Source: Streptomyces tubercidicus
GTDB taxonomy: Bacteria; Actinomycetota; Actinomycetes; Streptomycetales; Streptomycetaceae
NCBI RefSeq assembly: GCF_027497495.1
Contig: NZ_CP114205.1
Coordinates: 5,022,001 to 5,086,000, forward strand
Length of the DNA stretch: 64,000 nucleotides
Reading direction: 5' to 3'
A model generated the notes under the pieces. That model saw nothing but the letters and a program-made list of their open reading frames with translations, was not told where the DNA came from and searched no databases. Positions 11,248 to 20,410 of the stretch are shown piece by piece. Both the position numbers and the translations under genes were made by a program. Numbering within the stretch: position 1 is the stretch's first letter; each line of letters begins with the position of its first letter.

Positions 11248-13362
11248 ATGAGCCGGGACGGTTCGACCCCGGAGGGAAAGCGGGGGCGCACCGTCGACCC
11301 GGCGGGTGATATGTCCTTTTCCGGCAGGCTGTCGGCCTGGTTGCTGCGCGGTGGGCAGTTGCTGCCCGACGGCGCCGTGAGCGGGCCGGTCCACCCCCTG
11401 CTGCGGCTCTTCAGCCGCTGGGTGCGGCGGCCGCTGCTGCCCGCCCTGCGGCTGTGGCGGCGCAATATCCAGCTGCGCGTGGTGGCGACCACCCTGCTGA
11501 TGTCGCTCGCCGTGGTGCTGCTGCTCGGCGTCGTGGTCGTCGGACAGGTCCGTAACGGCCTGCTCACGGCCAAGGCCCAGGCCGCGCAGAGCCAGGCCGT
11601 GGGCGGCTTCAGCGTCGCCCAGAAGATGGCCGACGGCGCCGACGACACCCGGCCGGACGAAGGCGCCCGCACCGGAAACCGCGGCACCCAGGACTCCGCG
11701 ACCTGGCTGACCGGCCTGGTCGAACAGCTCGCCAGTGGTGGCCAGGGTGTCTTCTCCGTCGTGGCGCTCAGCTCCGACTCCGACGAACCGTTCGGCGACT
11801 CCAGTCCCGGCACCCGCGGGCCGCGCGCCTCGGGCGATGTCGACCCCGAGCGGAGTGTGCCCGCCGATCTGCGGCGGAAGCTGGACACCAAGGCCGGGAC
11901 GTTCCGCCAGTACACCCAGATCAAGCGCATCGGGTCGGACGACGTCAGGTCGGCGCTGATCATCGGCAAGCGCCTCAACGACGCGAACAGCAATCAGTAC
12001 CAGCTCTACTACCTCTTCCCGTTCACCCAGGAAGAGGAGTCGCTCAAGCTCGTGACGGGGACCCTCGCGACCGCCGGGGTGTTCGTCGTGATCCTGCTCG
12101 GCGCGATCGCCTGGCTGGTGGTGCGGCAGGTCGTCACACCCGTACGGATGGCCGCGGGAATCTCCGAGCGGCTGGCCGCCGGCCTGCTCCAGGAGCGGAT
12201 GAAGGTCACCGGCGAGGACGACATCGCCCGGCTCGGTGAGTCCTTCAACAAGATGGCGCAGAACCTCCAGGTCAAGATCCAGCAGCTGGAGGAGCTGTCC
12301 CGGATGCAGCGCCGCTTCGTCTCCGACGTCTCGCACGAGCTGCGTACGCCGCTGACGACCGTACGGATGGCGGCCGATGTGATCCATGACGCACGGGACG
12401 AGTTCGATCCGGCCACCGCGCGCTCCGCCGAGCTGCTGCGCGGCCAGCTCGACCGCTTCGAGTCGCTGCTCGCGGAGCTGCTGGAGATCAGCCGGTTCGA
12501 CGCCGGGGCGGCCGCGCTGGAGGCCGAGCCGGTCGATCTGCGCGATGTGGTGCACCGCGTCATCGAGGGGGCCGAGCCGCTCGCCGACCGCAAGGGCACC
12601 CGCATCCTGGTGCGCGGCGCAGAGCAGCCCGTCATCGCCGAGGCCGATCCCCGTCGGGTGGAGCGGGTGCTGCGCAATCTCGTCGTCAACGCCGTCGAGC
12701 ACGGCGAGGGCCGTGATGTGGTCGTACGGCTGGCGTCCGCGGGCGGCCGGAGCGGCGGCGCGGTGGCCGTCGCGGTGCGTGACTACGGCGTCGGGCTCAA
12801 GCCCGGCGAGGCCGCCCGGGTCTTCAACCGTTTCTGGCGCGCGGACCCGGCTCGGGCCCGTACGACCGGCGGTACCGGACTCGGCCTGTCCATCGCCGTC
12901 GAGGACGCCCGGCTGCACGGCGGCTGGCTGCAGGCCTGGGGTGAGCCGGGCGGCGGCTCGCAGTTCCGGCTGACACTGCCGTGTACGGCCGGTGAGACGC
13001 TGCGCGGGTCCCCGATCCCGCTGGAGCCGGAGGATTCGCGGCGCCACCGCGGACTGGACGAGACCGGGCAGCCCCGTGCCGGATCGGGTGGCAAGGCGTC
13101 CACGATCCCGGTGCAGACGCGCGCCCCGCAGGCGGGCGACGCGGCGTCCCCCGTACCGGAGCCGAAGGTGGCCCGCCCGGAGGCCGACCCGACGGCGCTG
13201 CCCGGCAGTGGTGCCCGTGTGGTGCCGCAGAGCGGGGGCGTACGGAGCGACGGGGCGGCGCGTGGCGACAGCGCGCGCACCGACGAGCCGGTCCGTGAGG
13301 GCGCGGCCGAGGAGGAAGCCGGACAGGGCGTGGAGCGGGAAGGCGGGCTGCGTGGACACTGA
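11248..13362 (+). CDS. mtrB: Sensor histidine kinase MtrB
   Basis: 704 residues. Membrane helices lie at about 77-99 and 271-292 and flank a ~170-residue extracytoplasmic sensor. A HAMP segment follows, then the H-box SHELRTPLTTVRMA with phospho-acceptor H363, the N-box NLVVNAVEHGEG, and glycine boxes DYGVGL and GGTGLGLSIA. After the ATPase domain a ~130-residue Pro/Ala/Arg-rich tail is predicted disordered; such tails are usual in Streptomyces MtrB. The partner is MtrA directly upstream. LpqB, the lipoprotein said to modulate MtrB, starts 11 bp inside the 3' end of this gene. Confidence 0.96.
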   Translation: MSRDGSTPEGKRGRTVDPAGDMSFSGRLSAWLLRGGQLLPDGAVSGPVHPLLRLFSRWVRRPLLPALRLWRRNIQLRVVATTLLMSLAVVLLLGVVVVGQVRNGLLTAKAQAAQSQAVGGFSVAQKMADGADDTRPDEGARTGNRGTQDSATWLTGLVEQLASGGQGVFSVVALSSDSDEPFGDSSPGTRGPRASGDVDPERSVPADLRRKLDTKAGTFRQYTQIKRIGSDDVRSALIIGKRLNDANSNQYQLYYLFPFTQEEESLKLVTGTLATAGVFVVILLGAIAWLVVRQVVTPVRMAAGISERLAAGLLQERMKVTGEDDIARLGESFNKMAQNLQVKIQQLEELSRMQRRFVSDVSHELRTPLTTVRMAADVIHDARDEFDPATARSAELLRGQLDRFESLLAELLEISRFDAGAAALEAEPVDLRDVVHRVIEGAEPLADRKGTRILVRGAEQPVIAEADPRRVERVLRNLVVNAVEHGEGRDVVVRLASAGGRSGGAVAVAVRDYGVGLKPGEAARVFNRFWRADPARARTTGGTGLGLSIAVEDARLHGGWLQAWGEPGGGSQFRLTLPCTAGETLRGSPIPLEPEDSRRHRGLDETGQPRAGSGGKASTIPVQTRAPQAGDAASPVPEPKVARPEADPTALPGSGARVVPQSGGVRSDGAARGDSARTDEPVREGAAEEEAGQGVEREGGLRGH

Positions 13363-15235
13363 GCGCGGAGGCGAGCGCGGGGAGGGGACCGGGTCCCGTT
13401 CGCGCGCCCGCGGCGGAGTGCGCCGGGCGCGGAAGTCTCTGCTGCTCGGCTGTGCGGCGGTGCTGCTGGCGGGCTGTGCCTCGATGCCGGACGGCGGGGA
13501 TGTCACCTCGGTCGACCAGTCGCCGCGCTCCGAAGGGGAGTCGCAGGTGCGGGTCTACGGCGTTCCGCCGCAGGACGGCGCCCAGCCCACCAACATCGTG
13601 CGCAGCTTCCTCGACGCGACGACCAGTGACGAGGCGGATTTCCGTACGGCCACCCAGTATCTGGCCAAGTCGGCGAAGCGGACCTGGCGGCCCTTCCAGG
13701 TCACCAATGTGCTCCAGGAGCGCCCCAAGCCGGAGCCGAAGACGCAGCCCAACCGCGAGGACGCCAACGGCTATACGGTCACGCTCTCCGGGAGCCAGGT
13801 GGCGACGGTCGACGACAGTCATGCCTACACCCCGGAGGAGAAGCCGTACCGCCGGACGATCCACCTCATCAAGGAGGGCGGACAGTGGCGTATCGACCGG
13901 CTGCCCAACGGGCTGGTGCTCGGGCTGTCCGACTTCCAGCGCATCTACCGCTCCGTCAACAAGTACTACTTCGCGTCCTACAAATCGGAGTCGCAGGAGC
14001 CTAAGGCGAACCGGAACGCGCTCGTCGCGGACCCGGTCTATCTGCGGCAGCGGATAAAGCCGATCACGGCCAGTGTGGAGGCGCTGCTGTCCGGGCCCAC
14101 CGACTGGCTGCATCAGGTGACGACTTCGGCGTTCCCGTCCGGCACCCGGCTCGCCGCGAGTGATCTGGCGCTCGACGACTCCAACGCGCTGCGGGTCAAG
14201 CTCAGCAAACAGGCGGTGAGTACGGACACCGCCCAGTGCAAGCGGATGGCGGCTCAGCTCTTCTTCACCGTCCAGGACATGACGCGGGCTTCGAAGGTCA
14301 GCGAGGTGGAGCTGCTGGACAACAACGACAACTCGCTGTGCGCGCTGTCCCAGGAGCAGGCCGAGCGCGACTTCGCCCCGTCGCCGGGCACCGGCGGCTC
14401 CGCCAAGGAGTACTTCATCGACGCCGACCACAAGGTCGTCGCCATGTCGGACTCCGCGACCGAACCGACGCCGGTGCGCGGACCGTTCGGAACGGGCCAT
14501 ACCCCGCTGCGTTCGATCGCCGTCTCGCACGGTGAGGACACCGTGGCCGGGGTGTCGGACGACGGCCGGTCGCTGTATGTGGCCGCCATGGAGGACGAGG
14601 CCAAACGCGGCGAGCCGCTGCTGACCAGCACCGGTCCGGTCAAGGGGCCCGACAGCGGGCTGACCGCGCCGAGTTGGGACGGGCTGGGCGATCTGTGGAT
14701 AGCGGACGGCGCCGGGAACGGTTCGCGGCTGCTGCGGATGCGCGAGGGCAAGGGCGACCCCGAAGAGGTGGCGGTGCCCGGCCTCGACGGGCGGCGGATC
14801 AAGGCGATCAAGGTAGCCGCGGACGGCATCCGGATCGCGATCCTGGTGGAGGACAAGGGGCGTACGACGCTCCAGCTCGGCCGGGTGGAGCGGGGCGGAA
14901 GTCCGGCGCATCCGAAGCTGTCGGTGCAGGAACTGCGGCCGATCGCACCGCAGTTGGAGGATGTGGTGGCTGCGTCCTGGGCGGGCGGCAGCCGGCTGGT
15001 GGTGGTCGGACGGGAGTCCGGCGGGGTGCAGCAGATGCAGTTCATGGAGACCGACGGTTCGGCGTCCAACGCCCAGACGCTGCCCGGCGTCAACGGCGTC
15101 AAGGCGGTGGCCGCCTCGGAGGACGAGACCAGGCCACTGATCGCCGACGCCACGGAGGGCATCGTGCGGCTGCCGCTGGACGCGAACTGGAAGACCGTGG
15201 CGAAGGACGGGACGGCGCCGGTCTATCCGGGGTGA
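13352..15235 (+). CDS. lpqB: Lipoprotein LpqB, MtrAB accessory
   Basis: 627 residues from a GTG overlapping the mtrB stop by 11 bp; the start is set by this overlap and by the signal peptide that follows. An Arg-rich n-region leads to LLLGCAAVLLAGC, a lipobox with lipidated C42. The mature protein has a GerMN-type sporulation/germination domain (about 190-310) and the LpqB beta-propeller region (about 330-620). Mycobacterial LpqB interacts with the MtrB extracellular domain and affects MtrA phosphorylation; the operon structure supports the same role here. Confidence 0.95.
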   Translation: MDTERGGERGEGTGSRSRARGGVRRARKSLLLGCAAVLLAGCASMPDGGDVTSVDQSPRSEGESQVRVYGVPPQDGAQPTNIVRSFLDATTSDEADFRTATQYLAKSAKRTWRPFQVTNVLQERPKPEPKTQPNREDANGYTVTLSGSQVATVDDSHAYTPEEKPYRRTIHLIKEGGQWRIDRLPNGLVLGLSDFQRIYRSVNKYYFASYKSESQEPKANRNALVADPVYLRQRIKPITASVEALLSGPTDWLHQVTTSAFPSGTRLAASDLALDDSNALRVKLSKQAVSTDTAQCKRMAAQLFFTVQDMTRASKVSEVELLDNNDNSLCALSQEQAERDFAPSPGTGGSAKEYFIDADHKVVAMSDSATEPTPVRGPFGTGHTPLRSIAVSHGEDTVAGVSDDGRSLYVAAMEDEAKRGEPLLTSTGPVKGPDSGLTAPSWDGLGDLWIADGAGNGSRLLRMREGKGDPEEVAVPGLDGRRIKAIKVAADGIRIAILVEDKGRTTLQLGRVERGGSPAHPKLSVQELRPIAPQLEDVVAASWAGGSRLVVVGRESGGVQQMQFMETDGSASNAQTLPGVNGVKAVAASEDETRPLIADATEGIVRLPLDANWKTVAKDGTAPVYPG

Positions 15236-15410
15236 CGCGGGACGGCGTGGTCTCGGCGTGGCGCCGGAGAGGCGAGCCGCCCCGCGCAGCAGGCCCGGGG
15301 ATGCGGCGGGTCCGGCCTGCCGCGCTGTCCCCGTGCGCCGATCCGGGTGTCCGCGGCCGTGGTTATCCACAGGGGTGGTGGCCGGGCGGGAACGGCGGGA
15401 CAGTGGAGTC

Positions 15411-16139
15411 ATGCAGGGGGTGTGGCGTGAACTGGCCGGTCTTGTGCTGCCGGTCGACTGCGCGGGGTGTGGCCGGCCGCGTACGGAGCTGTGTCCCGCA
15501 TGCCGTCAGGTACTGACGCGGGACGGGCGCGGGGCGCGGCGGGTGCGGCCGTGGCCGGAGCCCGGGGGGCTGCCCCGGGTGTGGGCGGGGGCGCCGTACG
15601 CCGACGAGACGCGGGCGGTGCTGCTGGCCCACAAGGAGCGCGGTGCGCTGCGGCTTGCCGGGCCGCTGGGGGCCGTGCTGGCCGGGGCCGTGCGGGGGCT
15701 GCGGACCGGCGACGGGCGGCTGCTGCTGGTGCCCGTGCCGTCGGCACGAAGAGCGGTGGCGGGCCGCGGGCACGATCCGGTGCGCAGGATCGCGCTGGCG
15801 GCGGCCGGGGAGCTGCGGCGGGCGGGACGGGGCGTCCGGGTGCTGGCGGTGCTGCGGCAGCGTCGTGCGGTGGCGGACCAGGCGGGGCTGAGCGCCCGGC
15901 AGCGGCTGGCGAATGTCGCCGGTGCGCTGGAGGTGCGGGCCGCGGCCGGAAGGCTGCTGACGGCGCAGCCAGCGGTGCTGGTGGACGACCTGATGACGAC
16001 GGGGGCCACGCTCGCCGAGGCGGCGCGGGCGGTCACGGCGGCCGGCGGGCGGGTGGCCGGAGCCGCGGTGGTGGCGGCGCCGAGCAGTGCTTTCGAGACC
16101 GATCACGCGCGGATCGCGCCATTACCACGTCGTAGGTAG
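15411..16139 (+). CDS. ComF family phosphoribosyltransferase-like protein
   Basis: 242 residues from an ATG preceded by GTGGAGTC. The N-terminal double CxxC (DCAGCG...LCPAC, about 18-33) is the zinc ribbon of ComF proteins. The C-terminal half is a type I phosphoribosyltransferase fold with the PRPP loop VLVDDLMTTGATLAEA (about 190-205). In naturally competent bacteria ComF assists DNA uptake; in Streptomyces no competence role is known and the substrate is unknown. It lies 175 bp after lpqB with no evident terminator between, so read-through is possible. Confidence 0.9.
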   Translation: MQGVWRELAGLVLPVDCAGCGRPRTELCPACRQVLTRDGRGARRVRPWPEPGGLPRVWAGAPYADETRAVLLAHKERGALRLAGPLGAVLAGAVRGLRTGDGRLLLVPVPSARRAVAGRGHDPVRRIALAAAGELRRAGRGVRVLAVLRQRRAVADQAGLSARQRLANVAGALEVRAAAGRLLTAQPAVLVDDLMTTGATLAEAARAVTAAGGRVAGAAVVAAPSSAFETDHARIAPLPRRR

Positions 16140-16433
16140 GCGAGGAGGGAAAGTCACCCAAATGGAGCCGAGGCCTCCGAGGGGGTGCCGACATCCGTCC
16201 GGGAGAGCTATGTTCGGTTGTGAGGACTTGGCGAGTGTTTTGCCTCGAATGTCGCGATGAATGCGTTCAGGGGCGTTTTCGGCGACCCTGAAAACAGGGG
16301 GAGTGGAGAGCTGGTCGTCGGGGGAGGAGGAGGTGAAAGTCGCCAAGTCCGAGGCTTCGGCAACCACCGGAGCCTGGTGCAAGAAGGAATTGCTCCGCTT
16401 GATGGGCGGAGTGATCCGGGAACGGAGTTCTGC

Positions 16434-17120
16434 GTGGACATCGTCGTCAAGGGCCGCAAGACCGAGGTGCCCGAGCGGTTCCGCAAGCACGTGGCCGAGA
16501 AGCTGAAGCTGGACAAAGTCCAGAAGCTCGACGCCAAGGTGATCAGCCTGGACGTCGAGGTGTCCAAGGAGCCCAACCCGCGGCAGGCCGACCGTTCCGA
16601 CCGAGTGGAGATCACTCTCCGCTCCCGTGGCCCGGTGGTCCGGGCCGAGGCGGCCGCAGCCGACCCGTACGCGGCGCTGGATCTGGCAACCGCCAAGCTG
16701 GAAGCGCGTCTGCGGAAGCAGCACGACAAGCGCTACTCGCGTCGCGGCAACGGCCGCATTCCGGCGAGTGAAGTCGCTGTCACCGTGCCCGACGCCGCAA
16801 GCCTGAACCCCAACGGCGAACTCGCCGCCGAGGCCGAGCAGAAGGTGCCGACCACCAGGATGGGGTCGATCGACGTCCAGGGCGAAGGACCCCTGATCGT
16901 CCGGGAGAAGACCCACTCGGCCGCGCCGATGATGCTCGACCAGGCGCTCAACGAGATGGAGTTGGTCGGACACGACTTCTACCTCTTCGTCGACGCCGAC
17001 ACCAAGCTGCCGAGTGTCGTCTACCGGCGGCACGCATACGACTACGGAGTCATCCACTTGAACCCCGACTTGTTCGGGGAGGAGGAGCCCGGCGGCGCAG
17101 GCGGCGCGCTGGGCGGCTGA
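16434..17120 (+). CDS. hpf: Ribosome hibernation-promoting factor, long form
   Basis: 228 residues. The N-terminal S30AE domain (about 1-105, starting VDIVVKGRKTEVPERFRKH) binds the 30S decoding centre. The C-terminal dimerisation domain (about 170-218, AAPMMLDQALNEMELVGHDF) allows 100S ribosome formation, as in other long HPFs. The GTG at 16434 has GGAG 6 bp upstream and matches homologue N-termini; an in-frame ATG at 16257 would add 59 residues with no family match. The 294 bp upstream is therefore probably a leader and promoter region; no specific promoter could be assigned. Confidence 0.94.
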   Translation: MDIVVKGRKTEVPERFRKHVAEKLKLDKVQKLDAKVISLDVEVSKEPNPRQADRSDRVEITLRSRGPVVRAEAAAADPYAALDLATAKLEARLRKQHDKRYSRRGNGRIPASEVAVTVPDAASLNPNGELAAEAEQKVPTTRMGSIDVQGEGPLIVREKTHSAAPMMLDQALNEMELVGHDFYLFVDADTKLPSVVYRRHAYDYGVIHLNPDLFGEEEPGGAGGALGG

Positions 17121-17133
17121 ACCCCACCCGCTC

Positions 17134-17161
17134 GGTGCCCCCGGCGCACGCCGGGGGCACC
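17134..17161 (+). terminator. Terminator after hpf
   Basis: A perfect 13-bp GC-rich inverted repeat (17134-17146 with 17149-17161) lies 14 bp after the hpf stop, without a T-run. This is the common Streptomyces form. Confidence 0.75.
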
Positions 17162-17354
17162 ATCGTGCCCGGAGAAGGCAGGAGTTGAAGCCGTATAGTG
17201 TTTGTGCCTGGCCAGGGAGTATGTGGACGCGCAACGGCGACGAGCCGGGGAGACAGTCGTATGGCATTGATCGGGCCGGCCGCAGGGGGCTGCTGTCAAC
17301 CAGCCTTATTTCCAAGCTCCGGCCTCTCGGCCGAGTAGTTGACGGGGAGGATCA

Positions 17355-18113
17355 ATGGGGGACAGTTTCGGGCCCGTGCGCGACGACGCGGATGCTGACC
17401 ACAGCGGTGCCGGATGCGATGACGGGGGCCGGTCCCTGAGCGTGCCGCGCAAGGAGCCGATCCGGGTCCTGGTCGTGGACGATCACGCACTCTTCCGGCG
17501 TGGCCTGGAGATCGTGCTGGCCCAGGAGGAGGACATCCAGGTCGTCGGCGAGGCGGCGGACGGCGCGGAGGCGGTCGACAAGGCCGCGGATCTGCTGCCC
17601 GACATCGTGCTGATGGACGTACGGATGCCCAAGCGCGGCGGAATCGAGGCCTGTACCTCCATCAAGGAAGTGGCCCCCAGCGCAAAGATCATCATGCTCA
17701 CGATCAGTGACGAAGAGGCCGATCTCTACGACGCGATCAAGGCCGGCGCCACCGGATATCTCCTCAAGGAGATCTCCACCGACGAGGTGGCGACCGCGAT
17801 CCGCGCCGTGGCGGACGGCCAGTCGCAGATCAGCCCGTCGATGGCGTCCAAGCTCCTGACGGAGTTCAAGTCGATGATCCAGCGCACGGACGAGCGCAGG
17901 CTGGTGCCCGCGCCCCGGCTCACCGACCGTGAGCTGGAGGTCCTCAAGCTGGTCGCCACCGGCATGAACAACCGCGATATCGCCAAGGAACTCTTCATCT
18001 CCGAGAACACGGTGAAGAACCACGTCCGCAACATCCTGGAGAAGCTGCAGCTGCACTCCCGGATGGAGGCGGTGGTCTACGCGATGCGGGAGAAGATCCT
18101 CGAAATCCGGTGA
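17355..18113 (+). CDS. NarL/FixJ-family response regulator (orphan)
   Basis: 252 residues. The receiver domain starts at about 36 (IRVLVVDDHALFRRG) with acidic residues D42/D43 and phospho-acceptor D88 (IVLMDVRMP). The LuxR-type helix-turn-helix is at about 185-245 (LTDRELEVLKLVATGMNN). The ATG at 17355 follows GGGGAGG, which supports the 35-residue N-terminal extension; a GTG before PRKEPIRV is an alternative. No histidine kinase is adjacent, so it is an orphan or pairs with a distant sensor. It has its own 193-bp upstream region after the hpf terminator. Confidence 0.92.
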   Translation: MGDSFGPVRDDADADHSGAGCDDGGRSLSVPRKEPIRVLVVDDHALFRRGLEIVLAQEEDIQVVGEAADGAEAVDKAADLLPDIVLMDVRMPKRGGIEACTSIKEVAPSAKIIMLTISDEEADLYDAIKAGATGYLLKEISTDEVATAIRAVADGQSQISPSMASKLLTEFKSMIQRTDERRLVPAPRLTDRELEVLKLVATGMNNRDIAKELFISENTVKNHVRNILEKLQLHSRMEAVVYAMREKILEIR

Positions 18114-18121
18114 GCCGGGGC

Positions 18122-18155
18122 GGCTGCCGGGGGGGCGAGGCGCGCCCCCGGAGCC
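18122..18155. terminator. Hairpin between convergent genes
   Basis: An imperfect GC-rich inverted repeat (left arm ending GGGGGGGCG, right arm CGCGCCCCCGG) lies in the 56 bp between the response regulator and the convergent winged-helix gene. It could terminate both. Confidence 0.5.
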
Positions 18156-18169
18156 GTGTCCGGTGGTAT

Positions 18170-19396
18170 CTAGTCGCTCGTGTGGGTGAGTTCTGAGCGC
18201 AGGGCATCGGCCAGTTTCCGGTCGTCGCAGCGCTCGACGCGTACGGCATCGCAGCCGACCCAGTCCGCGGCCTCCCGGAGGGCCTGGGCCATCGGGGCGA
18301 CGGCCTTGGGGCCCTGCATCGAGACCTGGCGGGCGACAAGGGTGGTGCCCTCGCGGGCCGGATCGACCCGGCCCACCAGCCGGCCGGCCGCCAGCAGAGG
18401 CATCGCGAAATAGCCGTGTATCCGCCGGGGGCGCGGGACGTACGCCTCCAGGCGGTGGGTGAAGCCGAAGATCCGTTCCGTGCGCGGCCGGTCCCAGATC
18501 AGGGAGTCGAAGGGCGAGAGCAGGGTCGTGCGGTGCCGGCCGCGGGGCGGGGCGGCCAGCGCCGCGGGGTCGGCCCAGGCGGGCTTTCCCCAGCCCTCGA
18601 CCTCGACCGGGACCAGTCCGGAGTCCGCGACGACTGCATCGACCTGCTCGGCCTTGAGGCGGTGGTAGTCCGCCAGATCGGCGCGGGTGGCCACGCCCAT
18701 GGCGGCACCGGCCTGGGCGACCAGGCGGCGGAGGCATGCGGCGTCGTCCAGATCGTCGTGGAGCAGGGAATCCGGGACGGCGCGTTCGGCGAGGTCGTAG
18801 ACGCGTTTCCAGGCGCGGCGCTGCGTGCAGACCACCTCGCCGGTGTCGAGCAGCCACTCCACCGCGATCTTGGTCTCGGACCAGTCCCACCACTCCCCGC
18901 CGTTCCGCCCGCCGCCCAGCTCCGAGGTGGTCAGCGGGCCGTCGGACCTCAGACGGTCCAGGACCGCAGCACAGGAGCGGTCGGAATCCTCCATGATGTG
19001 CCAGCGGTGGCCCTTGGCCCGGAAGGCACGGCGGCGGAAGGCGAAGTGCGGCCACTCCTCGACGGGCAGGATGCAGGCGGCGTGGGACCAGTACTCGAAG
19101 CTGTGGGGCCGCGCCGCGGGTGCGCCGGAAGGAGCCGTGTCCCAGTAGGCGGCCTCGACGGCGGGGCGGCCTACGGCGCCGAGCCGGGCGTACGGCACCA
19201 GCTCATGGGAGCGGGCCAGCACCGAGATCGTGTCGAGCTGGACGGCGCCCAGATGCCGCAGCACCCCGCGCACCCCCGCCCGCCGGTCCGGGGCACCCAG
19301 CAGACCCTGGGCCCGCAGCGCCATACGGCGGGCATCGTCGCGGGACAGGGCGGTCACGGGCGGGGGCTGCGGTGCTCGCTGCGTCGCTGCGGTCAT
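18170..19396 (-). CDS. YcaQ/AlkX-like winged-helix DNA glycosylase family protein
   Basis: 408 residues, HTH_42 superfamily. A GAVQLDTISVLARSHEL segment near 50 fits the QPhiD motif of the YcaQ/AlkX glycosylases that unhook DNA interstrand crosslinks; the AlkZ resistance glycosylases have QPhiQ there. Winged-helix repeats follow, with a conserved LSPFDSLIWDRPRTERIFGF segment (about 295-315) typical of the family. The ATG at 19396 is used because the upstream in-frame extension is low complexity. A housekeeping DNA-repair role is more likely than antibiotic self-resistance because no biosynthetic genes surround it. Confidence 0.85.
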   Translation of the reverse strand: MTAATQRAPQPPPVTALSRDDARRMALRAQGLLGAPDRRAGVRGVLRHLGAVQLDTISVLARSHELVPYARLGAVGRPAVEAAYWDTAPSGAPAARPHSFEYWSHAACILPVEEWPHFAFRRRAFRAKGHRWHIMEDSDRSCAAVLDRLRSDGPLTTSELGGGRNGGEWWDWSETKIAVEWLLDTGEVVCTQRRAWKRVYDLAERAVPDSLLHDDLDDAACLRRLVAQAGAAMGVATRADLADYHRLKAEQVDAVVADSGLVPVEVEGWGKPAWADPAALAAPPRGRHRTTLLSPFDSLIWDRPRTERIFGFTHRLEAYVPRPRRIHGYFAMPLLAAGRLVGRVDPAREGTTLVARQVSMQGPKAVAPMAQALREAADWVGCDAVRVERCDDRKLADALRSELTHTSD

Positions 19397-19535
19397 GCGG
19401 AAAAGAGTAGGGGCGGGCACTGACAAACGCCCCTGACCTGCGGTGACTGCTGGTGCCGGCGGTGTCCGGGCCCGGCCGGAGCGGGAGCGGCAGGTGCGGT
19501 GGGCGCGGCGGCGGGAGGCGACGTGCGGCCGGTGC

Positions 19536-20159
19536 TCACCCGGGGTACGGCAGATACGGCGTCGCCTCCGGGAGGGCCGCACCGCCGGTGCCGGACGGGC
19601 CCGGCTCTCCGGTCAGGTCGGAGGGGAGCAGGGACCCGATCCAGGAATCCCGGCGGGTGCCCTCGTGCACCAGCTTGGCGCGCAGGGTGCCCTCCATCCG
19701 GAAACCGAGCTTGCGGGCGACGGCCCGGGAGGCTTCGTTACCGGCCTCCGCGTGCCACTCCATGCGCTCCACGCCCAGGTCATGGAAGGCCCAGCGCAGC
19801 ACCGCGCGGGCGGCCTCGATGGTGTATCCGTGTCCGCGCTGCTCCTTCGTGGTCCAGAAGCCCAGCTCGGCCTGGCGCTCGGGGGTGCGCAGCTGGGCCA
19901 GGCGCACCAGGCTCATGGCGCCGACCAGGGTGCCGTCCGCCCGGGTGACGACGGCGAAGTCGTACGTGGTGTCGTTGCGCCAGCCCTCGGGGGCCGTCGT
20001 GCCGACGAATTGTTCCGCGTCCGCCGGCCCGTAGGGTGAGGGGACGGCCGTCCAGCGCGGGATGGCGGGATCCTGGCACGCGGCGTGTACCGCGGGCGCG
20101 TCGGAGGGTTCGAAGGGGCGCAGTACGAGGCGCTCGGTGGTGAGGGTAACGGGCTCCAT
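19536..20159 (-). CDS. GNAT family N-acetyltransferase
   Basis: 207 residues. It starts with the RimJ/RimL-like pattern LTTERLVLRPFEPSDAPAV, followed by LGFWTTKEQRGHGYTIEAA (the acetyl-CoA loop, here QRGHGY) and NEASRAVARKLGFRMEG. The substrate is unknown; relatives acetylate ribosomal protein N-termini or small amines. An ATG ten codons upstream (20189) is possible. Neither start has a clear ribosome site. The gene is divergent from secA. Confidence 0.85.
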   Translation of the reverse strand: MEPVTLTTERLVLRPFEPSDAPAVHAACQDPAIPRWTAVPSPYGPADAEQFVGTTAPEGWRNDTTYDFAVVTRADGTLVGAMSLVRLAQLRTPERQAELGFWTTKEQRGHGYTIEAARAVLRWAFHDLGVERMEWHAEAGNEASRAVARKLGFRMEGTLRAKLVHEGTRRDSWIGSLLPSDLTGEPGPSGTGGAALPEATPYLPYPG

Positions 20160-20410
20160 GACGTGAGTCTGCAAGGTTGCGGAAACCATGGCGAAGGGTT
20201 TTCGGCGTGATTCCGGGACCAGGCCCGGCACCTTCTCGCGGCGTCGTGCGTTCCTGTGAGGAGAGGGCGGCGGGGTTCGCTGCGGCGTACCTCCCGGCCC
20301 GGCGGCGTCCTCCTTTACGATGGCCGTTGCGGCGGGGCCTGCCCCCTTGGAAAAATGCCGCGCCCGCGCACTCGACCGTGCAGGCCCGACCGGCAAGGAG
20401 ACCAGCCCAA

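Noticed and set aside
18170..19396. AlkZ-type self-resistance gene marking a biosynthetic cluster
   Set aside because: The motif is QLD rather than QxQ, and no biosynthetic genes are adjacent.
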